Below are positions 52,727-60,779 of a DNA stretch of 64,000 bases, one piece after another (position 1 is the first letter of the stretch; each line of letters begins with the position of its first letter). The stretch comes from an uncultured Chitinophaga sp. (GTDB lineage Bacteria > Bacteroidota > Bacteroidia > Chitinophagales > Chitinophagaceae). Made by a program: the position numbers and the translations under genes. The notes under the pieces are model-generated. The model was not told where the DNA came from. It saw only the letters and a program-made list of their open reading frames with translations, and did no database searches. The stretch lies in NCBI RefSeq assembly GCF_937898475.1, contig NZ_CALEJS010000041.1, forward strand, positions 253,089-317,088, given 5' to 3'.

Positions 52727-54238
52727 TTAGTAGCTGACAGCTTTGGCGGCATTGATCTGGCCGTTGCCAAAGTAGGCATCCCTGCCGCCGGGGCCCAAAT
52801 CTGTAGAGCTTCTTCTCAGGATCAGCTCTACCAGCAGCGGGTTGGCGAGGCGTTTATATTTTCCATAGATCATTGCTGCGGTAGCGCTGGCGTGGGGCGC
52901 TGCCATGCTGGTACCAACAGACCATACGTAGAAGAAGGATCCGGTGAATTCGTCCCAGCCGCCAATATTGAATACAAAGTCAAACACATACTCGGGACGT
53001 ACAATACCGCCTACATTTACGATCGTAGTGTTGAGCGGGATGCTATAGTTACCACCCGGGGCGCCGTAGGATACAAAGTTTTTGCCATGGTTGCTGAAAG
53101 TGTAGGAAGGCACATACAGGGAAGTGTCCTGGTTAATGCCCCAGCCCAGCGGACCATTGGAAGCAATACATATTACACCCAGACAGGCAGCCGGATAAGT
53201 GATGAAGCGTTTTTCATGGTCGTAGTCGTAACCGTCATTACCAGCGGCGGCTATCACGGTCACACCATTGAGGTTTGCCCAGAGCGTAGCCCTGTTGAGT
53301 GCAAGCACAAGATCCCTTACATCACGATCATACTCCACGGTATAATCATCAGAAGGATCGTTGGGCGTACCATTATCGTCTGTGAAGGTTTTGCGGGGCA
53401 GTTCTCCGCCAAGGCTCATGTTGATGACATTAGCCCGGTGGCTTACGGCATAGAAGATCCCATCGATAATACTGCTCCATGGGCCGGTTCCGGCGTCTGA
53501 CAATACTTTCACCAGCAAAAGTTTGGTTTGAGGCGCTGCGCCTACTACGCCAAACTCATCGTCCAGCGCAGCAATGGTACCGGCAACATGGGTGCCATGG
53601 CTGAAACCTTCGAAGCCGTGATACTGTACTTCTTCACCTTCAATAAAGCTATGAGAGCCGATGATGTTGGGAGATATTTCAGGATCATTCAGCAGGAAGC
53701 CGCCGTCCAGCACTGCAACGGTAGCACCGTTGCCCCGGTAGCCTTTGGCCCAGGCTTCGGGCGCTTTTACGGAATGCAGGTTCCACTGCAGGAAAGAAAG
53801 CGGGTTACCGGGAATAGGCACCGCTTTGGCAGTCTTTGACCTGGACGGGTTGGCAGGCGCGCCGGCTTTATAGTATTCACCTGATTTGTAGATCTTCTCG
53901 GGCAGGCGCCAGTTCATTACAAGGTCTACTACTACAGACTGTACACCGTCAATCTTCCTGGCCTTTTCAGGGAAAGAGGGGTCTGGAGTTTGCACGCTTA
54001 TCAGGCCCAGTTGCTGATTTGCATTCCTCAAAACAAAGTTGCGGGCGCCTATTGCTTTCAGACCATCTTCAATGCCTGACAGCTTTGCACCTTCTTTTGC
54101 GATGATGAGAAAACCGCGGTCTTGATGCTTGGTGTCCTTGTTCAATGAACCATTGACAATATTAAGGTCTTTCTTACAGGAGGCTGCAAAGATCAGCAGC
54201 ATAAGGGGTAAGAGGGGCAATAGTGGATTTTTTCTCAT
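52727..54238 (-). CDS. Lipoprotein subtilase (S8 family)
   Basis: 503 residues from the ATG at 54238, which gives a lipoprotein signal (LLIFAASC, Cys about 21); a longer frame upstream has no signal. A propeptide-like region (about 40-140) precedes the catalytic domain with Asp in VAVLDGGF, His in SHGTHVAGTIAA and Ser in GTSMAAPHASA. The oxyanion Asn is in AAAGNDGYDYD. Tethered to the outer or inner membrane, it would degrade proteins in the envelope or outside. No T9SS tail. Monocistronic. Confidence 0.92.
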   Translation of the reverse strand: MRKNPLLPLLPLMLLIFAASCKKDLNIVNGSLNKDTKHQDRGFLIIAKEGAKLSGIEDGLKAIGARNFVLRNANQQLGLISVQTPDPSFPEKARKIDGVQSVVVDLVMNWRLPEKIYKSGEYYKAGAPANPSRSKTAKAVPIPGNPLSFLQWNLHSVKAPEAWAKGYRGNGATVAVLDGGFLLNDPEISPNIIGSHSFIEGEEVQYHGFEGFSHGTHVAGTIAALDDEFGVVGAAPQTKLLLVKVLSDAGTGPWSSIIDGIFYAVSHRANVINMSLGGELPRKTFTDDNGTPNDPSDDYTVEYDRDVRDLVLALNRATLWANLNGVTVIAAAGNDGYDYDHEKRFITYPAACLGVICIASNGPLGWGINQDTSLYVPSYTFSNHGKNFVSYGAPGGNYSIPLNTTIVNVGGIVRPEYVFDFVFNIGGWDEFTGSFFYVWSVGTSMAAPHASATAAMIYGKYKRLANPLLVELILRRSSTDLGPGGRDAYFGNGQINAAKAVSY

Positions 54239-54392
54239 AAAGACTCTTTTTAAAATGATTAACAAGATTGAAACCGGGAAATTAACAGACTGCTTGCGAT
54301 ACGTTGATTGATAAAACTTTTGACAGATACCAATAGGGTGATTGAATGTACTTAATTTATTTGAAATAATCAAAGGAAACACCGGGGGGCAT

Positions 54393-54431
54393 AAAAAAGT
54401 TAATACGCGCATGCCAGGAGCAGCGCGTATT
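54393..54431 (-). terminator. Terminator of the cupin-tautomerase operon
   Basis: AATACGCGC (54402-54410) pairs with GCGCGTATT (54423-54431); on the minus strand six T follow (A-run at 54393-54398). It ends the two-gene transcript. Confidence 0.8.
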
Positions 54432-54451
54432 ACAGCGGTTAACAGGTTTGC

Positions 54452-54832
54452 CTATGCCATTTGTGCAAAGCCCCCGCCCATTGACCAGTTCTCTCCCGTT
54501 ACTTCGGTGAGCACAATGAATACATCGTTCGCAGAAATAAGTGTGCGTGCCGCGATGCGTTCAGCAATGGCGTGATAGAGCGCTTTCTTCATTGCTACCG
54601 TCCGTCCATACCGCGCGGTGATCTCGATATACACCATACTACCAGTATGAGGGATGTTGAGATAGCTTTCGGGGTATAGCAGATCTGCCGGGCGTATTTC
54701 ATGAATCACCTGGAAATAGTCATCAGGCGGGATGTTGAAATGCTCCATGAGGCTTTCGTGTACCGCCAGGGAGATCTCTTTCTTTACTGCATCTGTCAGG
54801 TGTTGGGCCAGGTTGATCTTAACAAAAGGCAT
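54452..54832 (-). CDS. Tautomerase-family protein
   Basis: 126 residues. After Met removal the N-terminus is Pro-Phe-Val-Lys (MPFVKINLAQHLT), the catalytic Pro1 of the 4-oxalocrotonate tautomerase superfamily, and a second beta-alpha-beta unit (SMVYIEITARYGRTVAMKKALYHAIAERIA) shows it is a fused-dimer-like member of about 125 residues. It tautomerises small keto acids or degrades halogenated compounds. Two bases separate it from the cupin gene, so they are one operon opposite the LysR regulator. Confidence 0.85.
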   Translation of the reverse strand: MPFVKINLAQHLTDAVKKEISLAVHESLMEHFNIPPDDYFQVIHEIRPADLLYPESYLNIPHTGSMVYIEITARYGRTVAMKKALYHAIAERIAARTLISANDVFIVLTEVTGENWSMGGGFAQMA

Positions 54833-54834
54833 GG

Positions 54835-55248
54835 TTACTGATTTTTATTGCTGGTTAATACGATGAGCGGCTGTCCTTTCTTTGCGAGATAGATAGCGAT
54901 GAATTTACTGGGCTTATCTGCCAGCGCATTTTTGAATACCTCGATCCGCCGGCCGGCTGCTTCCCTGAAACTATCGCCGGGATTTAGCAATACCGGCTCC
55001 CCGCCATATACCTTGTAAATTATCTGCCCTTCCACTACATAGCCGTACACCTCGCCCGGGTGATAATGGTCCGGCGCTCCCTGTCCCGGTGCGCAGGTGA
55101 TCTCATCGATACGCACTTCTTCCACGCTGGTTGGTGGCAGCTGTTGCTGCAATAATGTTTTTCGGCTAATGGAATTGTTTTGTGCAGTTAAGCTGCTGCC
55201 ATAGAATAAAGGCAGTATTACCAGGAGCCATTGGAGAACGTTTTTCAT
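54835..55248 (-). CDS. Exported cupin-domain protein
   Basis: 137 residues from ATG 55248, which leads a signal peptide (MKNVLQWLLVILPLFYGSS..AQ). One cupin barrel: PDHYHPGEVYGYVVEGQIIYKVYGGEPVLLNPGDSF holds the two metal motifs G-x5-H-x-H-like and G-D-S. Such small cupins bind metal and may be isomerases or sensors. Upstream gene of the two-gene operon controlled presumably by the divergent LysR protein. Confidence 0.82.
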   Translation of the reverse strand: MKNVLQWLLVILPLFYGSSLTAQNNSISRKTLLQQQLPPTSVEEVRIDEITCAPGQGAPDHYHPGEVYGYVVEGQIIYKVYGGEPVLLNPGDSFREAAGRRIEVFKNALADKPSKFIAIYLAKKGQPLIVLTSNKNQ

Positions 55249-55282
55249 GATACTTCGTTTAAGCTGCACAAAATTATTTCAA

Positions 55283-55305
55283 TTCAATACATTTGCAGTA
55301 TTGAA
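55283..55305. promoter_or_regulatory. LysR-type operator between divergent genes
   Basis: TTCAATAC (55283-55290), a seven-base spacer, then GTATTGAA (55298-55305): a perfect inverted repeat that also contains the T-N11-A core of LysR sites. It overlaps the -33 region of a plausible minus-strand promoter (TAATTTTG, 55269-55276) for the cupin operon and a plus-strand -7 box TACATTTG for lysR itself. Confidence 0.6.
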
Positions 55306-55338
55306 ACATCTGATCCTACACTTTAATAAAACTAAACT

Positions 55339-56217
55339 ATGACGAGTGATCTGATGGACCTGGATCTGCTGCGTACCTTTGTACTGGCGGTGGATATGGA
55401 CAGTTTCGCCAAAGCGGCAGACCGGGTAGCGCGTTCGCAATCGGCGGTGAGCCTGCAGATGCAACGATTAGAAGAGATGACCGGCCGGGCCTTGTTCCTC
55501 AAACAGGGCCGCGGATGGCAGCTGACCCCAACCGGTGAACTGCTGCTGGGGTATGCACGGCAGCTGCTGGAGATCAACGATCGGGCAGTACAAGCTCTCC
55601 ACGACACCCGGCTGGAAGGACAGGTAAGTCTGGGTCTGCCGGCCGATTTTGCCGAAAGCGAGCTACCCCTGATACTTGCCCGTTTTGGCGCTGTGTACCC
55701 GGATGTGCAGATCACCATCGTAATTGACCGCCAGGCAGTACTGCAGCAGCAGTTGCAAAGCGGCAAGCTGGATGTGATCGTGAGTATGGGGCAGCAACTA
55801 CCGCCGGATGCGATCCCCATCGGGAAACTGCCCTTACGCTGGATTGGAGGGCAGACGCCACTGGAGCAGCAGCATCCCCTGCCCCTCCTGCTGTTTGAAG
55901 CACCCTGTATTGTAAGACAGGCAGGACTGGAAGCCCTGGAACAGGTACAACGTCCCTGGCGGGTGGTGCTGACAAGTCCCAGTCTTTCCGGCCTCTGGGC
56001 CGCCGCCCAGGCGGGGTTAGGTATTACCCTGCGTACGGCCATAGGCGTACCAGCCGGCTGCCGGATATTGCACACCAACAGCGGCCTCCCGGCGCTGCCG
56101 GTATTTCACTTTTATCTGCTGCAACGGAAACAGGCGCCCTCTCCCGCCCTTACCCGTCTGACAGATATTCTGGTAAGTACCATAAAAGAACAGATCAATA
56201 ATCTCCGGAAAAAATAA
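55339..56217 (+). CDS. LysR-family transcriptional regulator
   Basis: 292 residues. N-terminal winged HTH (LDLLRTFVLAVDMDSFAKAADRVARSQSAVSLQMQRLEEMTGRALFLKQGRG) and a two-lobed effector domain from about residue 90. Transcribed away from the cupin-tautomerase operon with a palindromic operator between them, so it most likely activates that operon in response to a small keto acid or aromatic ligand. Confidence 0.9.
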   Translation: MTSDLMDLDLLRTFVLAVDMDSFAKAADRVARSQSAVSLQMQRLEEMTGRALFLKQGRGWQLTPTGELLLGYARQLLEINDRAVQALHDTRLEGQVSLGLPADFAESELPLILARFGAVYPDVQITIVIDRQAVLQQQLQSGKLDVIVSMGQQLPPDAIPIGKLPLRWIGGQTPLEQQHPLPLLLFEAPCIVRQAGLEALEQVQRPWRVVLTSPSLSGLWAAAQAGLGITLRTAIGVPAGCRILHTNSGLPALPVFHFYLLQRKQAPSPALTRLTDILVSTIKEQINNLRKK

Positions 56218-56242
56218 AAAAACCGGTTTCTTTGCAATTGAC

Positions 56243-57037
56243 ATGTCACTATCTATTACATCATTAAATTCGGGCAGCAACGGCAATTGTTATTACATCG
56301 GGAATGACAGGGAAGCAGTGCTGGTGGATGCAGGGATCTCCTGCCGTGAAACAGAAAAACGGATGCGGCGCCTGGGATTGTCAATGCTCCGGGTTAAAGC
56401 CATTTTTGTGTCCCATGAGCATACGGACCACATCAAAGGGATCCCCGTTATTGCGAAAAAATATAAACTGCCGGTATATATCACCGAAGCTACTTTACGC
56501 AGCGGCGGGCTACCCCTGCATGCAGAACAGGTGGTTTCCTTTAAGGCTTATGAGCCGGTACAGATCGGCGACCTGTGTGTAACCGCTTTTCCGAAACATC
56601 ATGACGCCTCGGAACCGCACAGCTTTATTGTGGGCAATGGACGGGTAAATATCGGGGTCTTCACAGACATCGGCATTGCCTGCGAACATGTGATCCAGCA
56701 TTTTCAACTGTGCCATGCCGCCTTCCTGGAAACAAATTACGATGAGCAGCTGCTGGAGCAAGGCCGGTACCCCTGGTACCTGAAGAACCGGATACGCGGT
56801 GGCAAGGGACATTTATCTAACCACCAGGCGCTGGAGTTATTCAAGGCTTATCGTCCGCCATTTATGAGCCACCTGTTGCTATCGCATCTTTCTGCGGAGA
56901 ACAATCATCCCGACCTGGTGCATGCACTTTTTACGGAGCATGCGGCAGGTGTAGAAGTAGTGGTAGCGGGCAGAACGGCGGAGACGCCTGTGTATGTGAT
57001 AGGAGGAGGTGTTACCGCTCCGCTGACTTTGTTTTAA
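56243..57037 (+). CDS. YycJ/WalJ-like MBL-fold hydrolase
   Basis: 264 residues, the length of the YycJ group. Metal motif HEHTDH at about residues 56-61 (VSHEHTDHIKG), an Asp/His later (KHHDASEPHSF; FTDIGI; LLLSHLSAENN). N-terminus SLNSGSNGNCYYIG is typical. These cytoplasmic enzymes are 5'-exonuclease- or phosphodiesterase-like and linked to cell-wall/DNA-repair functions in Firmicutes. It lies 26 bases behind the LysR gene and just before the tRNA promoter. Confidence 0.88.
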   Translation: MSLSITSLNSGSNGNCYYIGNDREAVLVDAGISCRETEKRMRRLGLSMLRVKAIFVSHEHTDHIKGIPVIAKKYKLPVYITEATLRSGGLPLHAEQVVSFKAYEPVQIGDLCVTAFPKHHDASEPHSFIVGNGRVNIGVFTDIGIACEHVIQHFQLCHAAFLETNYDEQLLEQGRYPWYLKNRIRGGKGHLSNHQALELFKAYRPPFMSHLLLSHLSAENNHPDLVHALFTEHAAGVEVVVAGRTAETPVYVIGGGVTAPLTLF

Positions 57038-57051
57038 TTTTTTCAATATTA

Positions 57052-57082
57052 TTTGGAAGAAAAAAATTAATTCCTATCTTTG
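57052..57082 (+). promoter_or_regulatory. Consensus promoter of tRNA-Lys
   Basis: TTTG (57052-57055), 19 bases, then TATCTTTG (57075-57082): a perfect Bacteroidota sigma-A promoter. The tRNA begins 28 bases further on. Confidence 0.85.
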
Positions 57083-57109
57083 CACTCCCGAAAACGAAAA
57101 AACGGGATT

Positions 57110-57185
57110 GATTCCGTAGCTCAGTTGGTAGAGCAATACACTTTTAATGTATGGGTCCTGGGTTCGAGTCCCAGCGGGATCACCA
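57110..57185 (+). tRNA. tRNA-Lys (anticodon UUU)
   Basis: Acceptor arm GATTCCG (57110-57116) pairs with CGGGATC (57175-57181) with one wobble; D-arm GCTC/GAGC, anticodon arm ATACA-CTTTTAA-TGTAT with TTT at the anticodon positions, and T-arm CTGGG-TTCGAGT-CCCAG. CCA is encoded (57183-57185), but those last bases are supplied by the inserted element. The gene is the target of integration at its 3' end. Confidence 0.97.
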
Positions 57186-58698
57186 GATGGGATAAGTCTT
57201 CTAAACAAAGATTTGTCCCATTTTCTTTTTGGCGGAAAGCCTCGTCTATGGCGAATAATACACGCACAGCTTCGTTAACTCTTGCGGTTCGATAATGTTC
57301 TCCGTCAAAAATTAGTTTTTCAGGAAATATCGAACCGATGATTTTCCGCTTTTGTTCCATGTTTCCATTTTCATATAATTTATCCAACTGGCAAAGGTTT
57401 TCCAGCGCCTTGTCTAACAGCAGGTCGATATTCTGAAAGTAATTTGTAGGCAAGCCGGAAAGTTTTGCTTCCAGCTCCATGATCTGTTTCTCGTAATAGG
57501 CTTTGCTTTCCCGGTAGTCTGTTGGCTCAATTTCTTTCGAGAATAACAGTCGTCGTGCTTCTGTAATCTGGTCAGATAACGCCTCTATTGCGGTTAGGAG
57601 CTGCTTTTTTTCTGTATTGTTGTCCTTTGCAAGGGCTTTGAATACATGCCGGACAGCGGTTTTATATAAATCCTTTATAACCGGGTGAGGTACGTACTTC
57701 TTGATTTCCGTTACAAAGAGATCGTTTGCTACATCTGCTTTATACCTCTTTCCACACGATGAAGTGCAATGGTAGTAATAGTAATGTTGGTGCCTGCCCT
57801 TAGAAGCACTACCGGTTAACATTCGTCCACAGCTCGGGCAGATCAGAAAGCCGCGTAGCGGCAGCATGTCATCTACCACTGTTTTGGTGCGTTGTTTCTT
57901 CTTTCGACCGTCCAATACTTCCTGTACTTCATAGAACAATGCTTCCGATATGATGCCTGCATGTAAGCCCTGTACAAAGCGGCTTTCTTCGTCCTTGTAT
58001 TTAGGGATATGAATTTTGCCACAATAAACCGGGTTACGAATAGCTACCCAAAAATTATTCTTACTGCAATTCAAGCCTTTTAGCTTAGCTGTTTTCCATA
58101 TCTGCTCTGTGTTAAACCGGGCAGCTGCAATCTCCTGGAATACCCATTGCATGATACTGGCCTCCGGTTCTTTAGGTGCGATGTATTTCCTACCGTTCTC
58201 CTGTACTCGGTTTTGGTAACCGATGGGAGCCGTACCCATCCAGCGGCCTTCCTTCTTTGCCTTCCGCATACCGTGAAAGACATTTAAGGCCCGCCGGTCG
58301 TTCTCCACTTCCGGAGTGGCCAGATACACCGCCAGCATGATTTTGCTTTCAGGGATGGACATATCGAGCGGTTGTTCTATTGCCTGCGGATTAACCCCGA
58401 GCTTACCCAGGAGGTTTATCATCTGGTAAGCATCGCCTGCATTACGGCTGAACCTGTCCCATTTGGTGAACAATAACAGATCGGTTTTACCTTTATGCTT
58501 GCGTAGCTCCAGTAACAGTTTTGACCATGCAGGGCGGTTAAAGGTCTTTGCCGAGTGATCTTCATACACGGCTTTGCGCACCTGAATACCATTCAGATCA
58601 CAATACCGACGTAGGACTTCTTCCTGGTTCCTTTGTGAATATCCTTTGTCGGCCTGCTCGTCGGTACTTACTCTGATGTACAAATCAGCTATTCTCAT
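57121..58698 (-). CDS. Large serine recombinase (integrase of the element)
   Basis: 525 residues. Resolvase-type catalytic domain at the N-terminus with Ser11 in YIRVSTDEQ and the Arg motif SRNAGDAYQM; recombinase domain at about 160-260; a zinc ribbon CPSCGRML...CTSSCGKRY near 290-325; then a coiled coil and C-terminal helix region to the end. It catalyses integration and excision via 2-base staggered cuts. The last 17 residues and the stop are read antisense through the tRNA-Lys gene, so they come from the chromosome, not the element. A 14-base overlap couples it to the small gene upstream. Confidence 0.93.
   Translation of the reverse strand: MRIADLYIRVSTDEQADKGYSQRNQEEVLRRYCDLNGIQVRKAVYEDHSAKTFNRPAWSKLLLELRKHKGKTDLLLFTKWDRFSRNAGDAYQMINLLGKLGVNPQAIEQPLDMSIPESKIMLAVYLATPEVENDRRALNVFHGMRKAKKEGRWMGTAPIGYQNRVQENGRKYIAPKEPEASIMQWVFQEIAAARFNTEQIWKTAKLKGLNCSKNNFWVAIRNPVYCGKIHIPKYKDEESRFVQGLHAGIISEALFYEVQEVLDGRKKKQRTKTVVDDMLPLRGFLICPSCGRMLTGSASKGRHQHYYYYHCTSSCGKRYKADVANDLFVTEIKKYVPHPVIKDLYKTAVRHVFKALAKDNNTEKKQLLTAIEALSDQITEARRLLFSKEIEPTDYRESKAYYEKQIMELEAKLSGLPTNYFQNIDLLLDKALENLCQLDKLYENGNMEQKRKIIGSIFPEKLIFDGEHYRTARVNEAVRVLFAIDEAFRQKENGTNLCLEDLSHLVIPLGLEPRTHTLKVYCSTN
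57176..57183 (+). repeat. Left attachment core (attL)
   Basis: GGGATCAC at the tRNA 3' end recurs at 63653-63660. It is the likely crossover core of the integrated element. Confidence 0.7.
57187..57230 (+). terminator. Element-borne terminator right after the tRNA
   Basis: Arms 57187-57200 and 57208-57221 pair over 14 bases (two wobbles) followed by a T-rich run. It replaces the chromosomal terminator displaced to 63662. It also lies in the 3' coding end of the recombinase on the other strand. Confidence 0.75.
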
Positions 58699-58834
58699 TT
58701 TGCAAAATTTGGATAACAGCGATCTCCGCTAATGTGTAGACTAATAAGATAATCTGCGCGGCCTCCTCTAACGTGACTTGCAGGCCTTCCTGTCGTAGCA
58801 TCTCTACGACGGTTTTTGGTTTGATCATTTCCAT
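58685..58834 (-). CDS. Small protein overlapping the recombinase start
   Basis: 49 residues from ATG 58834 (an in-frame TGA lies just upstream) to TGA at 58685-58687, overlapping the recombinase start by 14 bases. Sequence character: MEMIKPKTVVEMLRQEG, then TLEEAAQIILLVYTLAEIAV, two amphipathic helices. I do not know a name for it. The overlap suggests translational coupling and a function as recombinase partner, for example a recombination directionality or control factor. Confidence 0.6.
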   Translation of the reverse strand: MEMIKPKTVVEMLRQEGLQVTLEEAAQIILLVYTLAEIAVIQILQNENS

Positions 58835-58890
58835 AGCATTGTCTCATTTAGACATCAACAACACAAACCCCTATGCTAATGGGATGAATG

Positions 58891-58898
58891 CAAATATA
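58891..58898 (-). promoter_or_regulatory. -7 element for the small gene-recombinase unit
   Basis: On the minus strand TATATTTG, a TAnnTTTG match, about 57 bases before the ATG at 58834; no -33 TTTG at the right distance. Confidence 0.35.
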
Positions 58899-58956
58899 CG
58901 ATGGATCAGAGGGTAGATTTTCATAGTAGGACAAAAAGTTAATATCTCATTTGGTC

Positions 58957-59009
58957 TTTGGGGCGCTGTCGCCGCGCCCCAAGCCCCCGGCGTGGGGTTT
59001 CAAACAATG
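58957..59009. repeat. G+C-rich hairpin block, copy 1
   Basis: Contains the hairpin GGGGCGC...GCGCCCC (58960-58980) and then CCCCCGGCGTGGGG. The 53-base block is an inverted near-copy of 60256-60309. No gene in it. Confidence 0.7.
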
Positions 59010-59035
59010 GTCGGAACTAAGCGCTTAAAGTATAC

Positions 59036-59209
59036 GGGCAGTATTACTTTAACATCTGGCTTTTCAAGGGCGATTTTTTAAATGTGATTGATGGGGCACT
59101 TACTTCGTGTGCCCGGCAAGGTGTACCGGTGTGACACACCGGGGTTAAGAAACTGCCGTTTCTTAACCTACAACTGCTCCAAAGTCGCAGATTGAGGGCA
59201 TCGAAATTG
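59036..59209 (+). repeat. Structured 170-bp module, copy 1
   Basis: A diverged direct repeat of 60351-60519: shared words GTATT, AATGTGAT, GCCCGGCAA-GTGTA, ACACC-GG, AACTGCTCC-AAG and GAAATTG. This copy has two adjacent perfect hairpins, CCGGTGTG/CACACCGG and GGTTAAGAAA/TTTCTTAACC. Non-coding; possibly a structured RNA or recombination/origin site. Confidence 0.65.
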
Positions 59210-59255
59210 TTTAAAAAGTATTATTAGCAGACCTAGGAAGAAGAGGGAAGCTAGA

Positions 59256-59456
59256 TCAATCATTTAAGAGATCTTTGGCTTTTACGCCTAAAACCTGGGC
59301 AATCTGGAAAAGGGTTTCAACGCTGGGCTGAGAATCGTTGGTGCACCAGCGAGAGATCGTTTGCTGGTTCTTATCTAGTTTTTTAGCCAGCTCAATGTTG
59401 GTCATTCCCTTTTCTACCAGGACAACTTTTATACGATTATAATTCTTTTTAGCCAT
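59256..59456 (-). CDS. Small XRE-family HTH regulator
   Basis: 66 residues, almost all a Cro/CI-type helix-turn-helix: NIELAKKLDKNQQTISRWCTNDSQPSVETLFQIAQVLGVKAKDLL. It is divergent from the following gene and is likely to control both it and itself. The minus-strand -7 box TATATTTG lies at 59476-59483. Confidence 0.85.
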   Translation of the reverse strand: MAKKNYNRIKVVLVEKGMTNIELAKKLDKNQQTISRWCTNDSQPSVETLFQIAQVLGVKAKDLLND

Positions 59457-59561
59457 TGCAGGGTTTACTATGGATCAAATATAGTAGATTGGTTCAGAGT
59501 TATTTATTGCCTCAATAAGTGTATATAATGATGTAATATGTGTAAATAGTGCCTAAATATT

Positions 59562-59592
59562 TTTGTTTATAGTATTCATATGTTTATCTTTG
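59562..59592 (+). promoter_or_regulatory. Consensus promoter between the HTH gene and its neighbour
   Basis: TTTG (59562-59565), 19 bases, TATCTTTG (59585-59592). A perfect fit; RNA should start near 59599, about 100-135 bases before the downstream start codon. Confidence 0.8.
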
Positions 59593-59733
59593 TTCTGAAT
59601 TGATAAGTATGAGAAAATGAATTTTCTTTGCGGAAAGGTAGTAAAACTAACCCTACCGCATAGGTCAACATATTAGCGCATTTACTTTTTTCTCGTTTTG
59701 GAAACCTGGGAAATTTTCAAAGTGGACGAGAGG

Positions 59734-60177
59734 ATGAGTGAATTGCCCATGCTTTGGCGTGGGCTCACTTATCGCGTCCACAGGCCTCCCAGGGCCTCCA
59801 AAACCGGTAAGCTGATGCCTGCGCCTTTTTTATGCGCAGCTACAGGGCTTACTATTGTCTTACCAGAACCAAAATTTAGCTATATGACGAAGACAGTAGA
59901 TTATGCCACTCCAAACGAACTATTAAAGGAACTCCACTTGAAACTTACGGCGCTGCCTATTTATTTCCGGTCTAAAGTGGCTGAAGAATGCCAATGGAGC
60001 ATACCTACTTATTACCGGAAAATGAAAGAGAGGCTTCCAGGTAGTAAAACCAAACGCAATACTTTTCCCTTATTGAGCAATGCTGAAAAGGATAAGGTGG
60101 TCAGTGTATTTTATGAAGTGATGGCCGAGGCATGGAATGATTGCCAAAGGTATTCAGGGGAAACGGTTGAGAGCTAG
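59734..60177 (+). CDS. Unknown 147-residue protein of the element
   Basis: Starts with ATG at 59734 (MSELPMLWRG); the frame is open 12 codons further to a TTG at 59698. I do not recognise a family. Features: basic residues and prolines near the N-terminus (YRVHRPPRASKTGKLMP), then LKELHLKLTALPIYFRSKVAEECQWSIPTYYRKMKER, a pattern like a helix-turn-helix (EECQWSIPTYYRKMKE), and a short acidic helix at the end. It may be a DNA-binding accessory protein working with the XRE regulator. A terminator follows. Confidence 0.5.
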   Translation: MSELPMLWRGLTYRVHRPPRASKTGKLMPAPFLCAATGLTIVLPEPKFSYMTKTVDYATPNELLKELHLKLTALPIYFRSKVAEECQWSIPTYYRKMKERLPGSKTKRNTFPLLSNAEKDKVVSVFYEVMAEAWNDCQRYSGETVES

Positions 60178-60230
60178 TTACTGATTCGAAGGGTACTGGC
60201 TCTGCTTAAAACCATAGCGCGAGAGATAAG

Positions 60231-60255
60231 ACCGGGTTTCCGACCCGGTTTTTTT
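60231..60255 (+). terminator. Rho-independent terminator of the unknown element gene
   Basis: ACCGGGT (60231-60237) pairs with ACCCGGT (60243-60249) with a five-base loop; seven T follow. Confidence 0.85.
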
Positions 60256-60309
60256 CATTGTTTGGAACCCCACGCCGGGGGAAGGGGGCGCGGCGGCAGC
60301 GCCCCCAAA
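60256..60309. repeat. G+C-rich hairpin block, copy 2
   Basis: Inverted near-copy of 58957-59009 with the hairpin GGGGGCGC...GCGCCCCC. Both arms gained one G-C pair relative to copy 1, so the pairing is maintained. Confidence 0.7.
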
Positions 60310-60350
60310 AAAGCCGACACGCAAAAGGTGAAAGGAAGTGCGGTAGCCGT

Positions 60351-60519
60351 CCGGTAGTATTTTAACCTGGTGCTTGTAACGTTGATTTATTAATGTGATC
60401 TGTCCGAGCATTTCCTTGTATGCCCGGCAATGTGTATCGCTGTCAGACACCAGGTAAAAAAATAGTTTTTTTTAAGTTATAACTGCTCCGAAGCCCCAGT
60501 TAGCCGGTACTGAAAATTG
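60351..60519 (+). repeat. Structured 170-bp module, copy 2
   Basis: Direct diverged copy of 59036-59209. The hairpin positions persist but the stems are weaker (for example GGTAAAAAAA-TAG-TTTTTTTT). The 60310-60779 stretch has no other convincing gene. Confidence 0.6.
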
Positions 60520-60779
60520 CCTCTAGTATTGTGGGCAAAATAAAACTGGGTGTCTATCTGGCTTTTTTATAGTTTGCCCTAGAGTAAAAAATAACAACAA
60601 TTCCGCGGTGAATTGGAAAAATATTAAATTCGCTCTCAATGGTTTTTACGCAAAAATTATAATCTGCGTTATTAACAGGTGTAATCTTCAAGCACAATTT
60701 TTCAAAATAATTCCCCGAATTACTTGATATTATACTGTCAAAGAAAACTATGAAATAATTCAACCAAAATAAAAATTGC

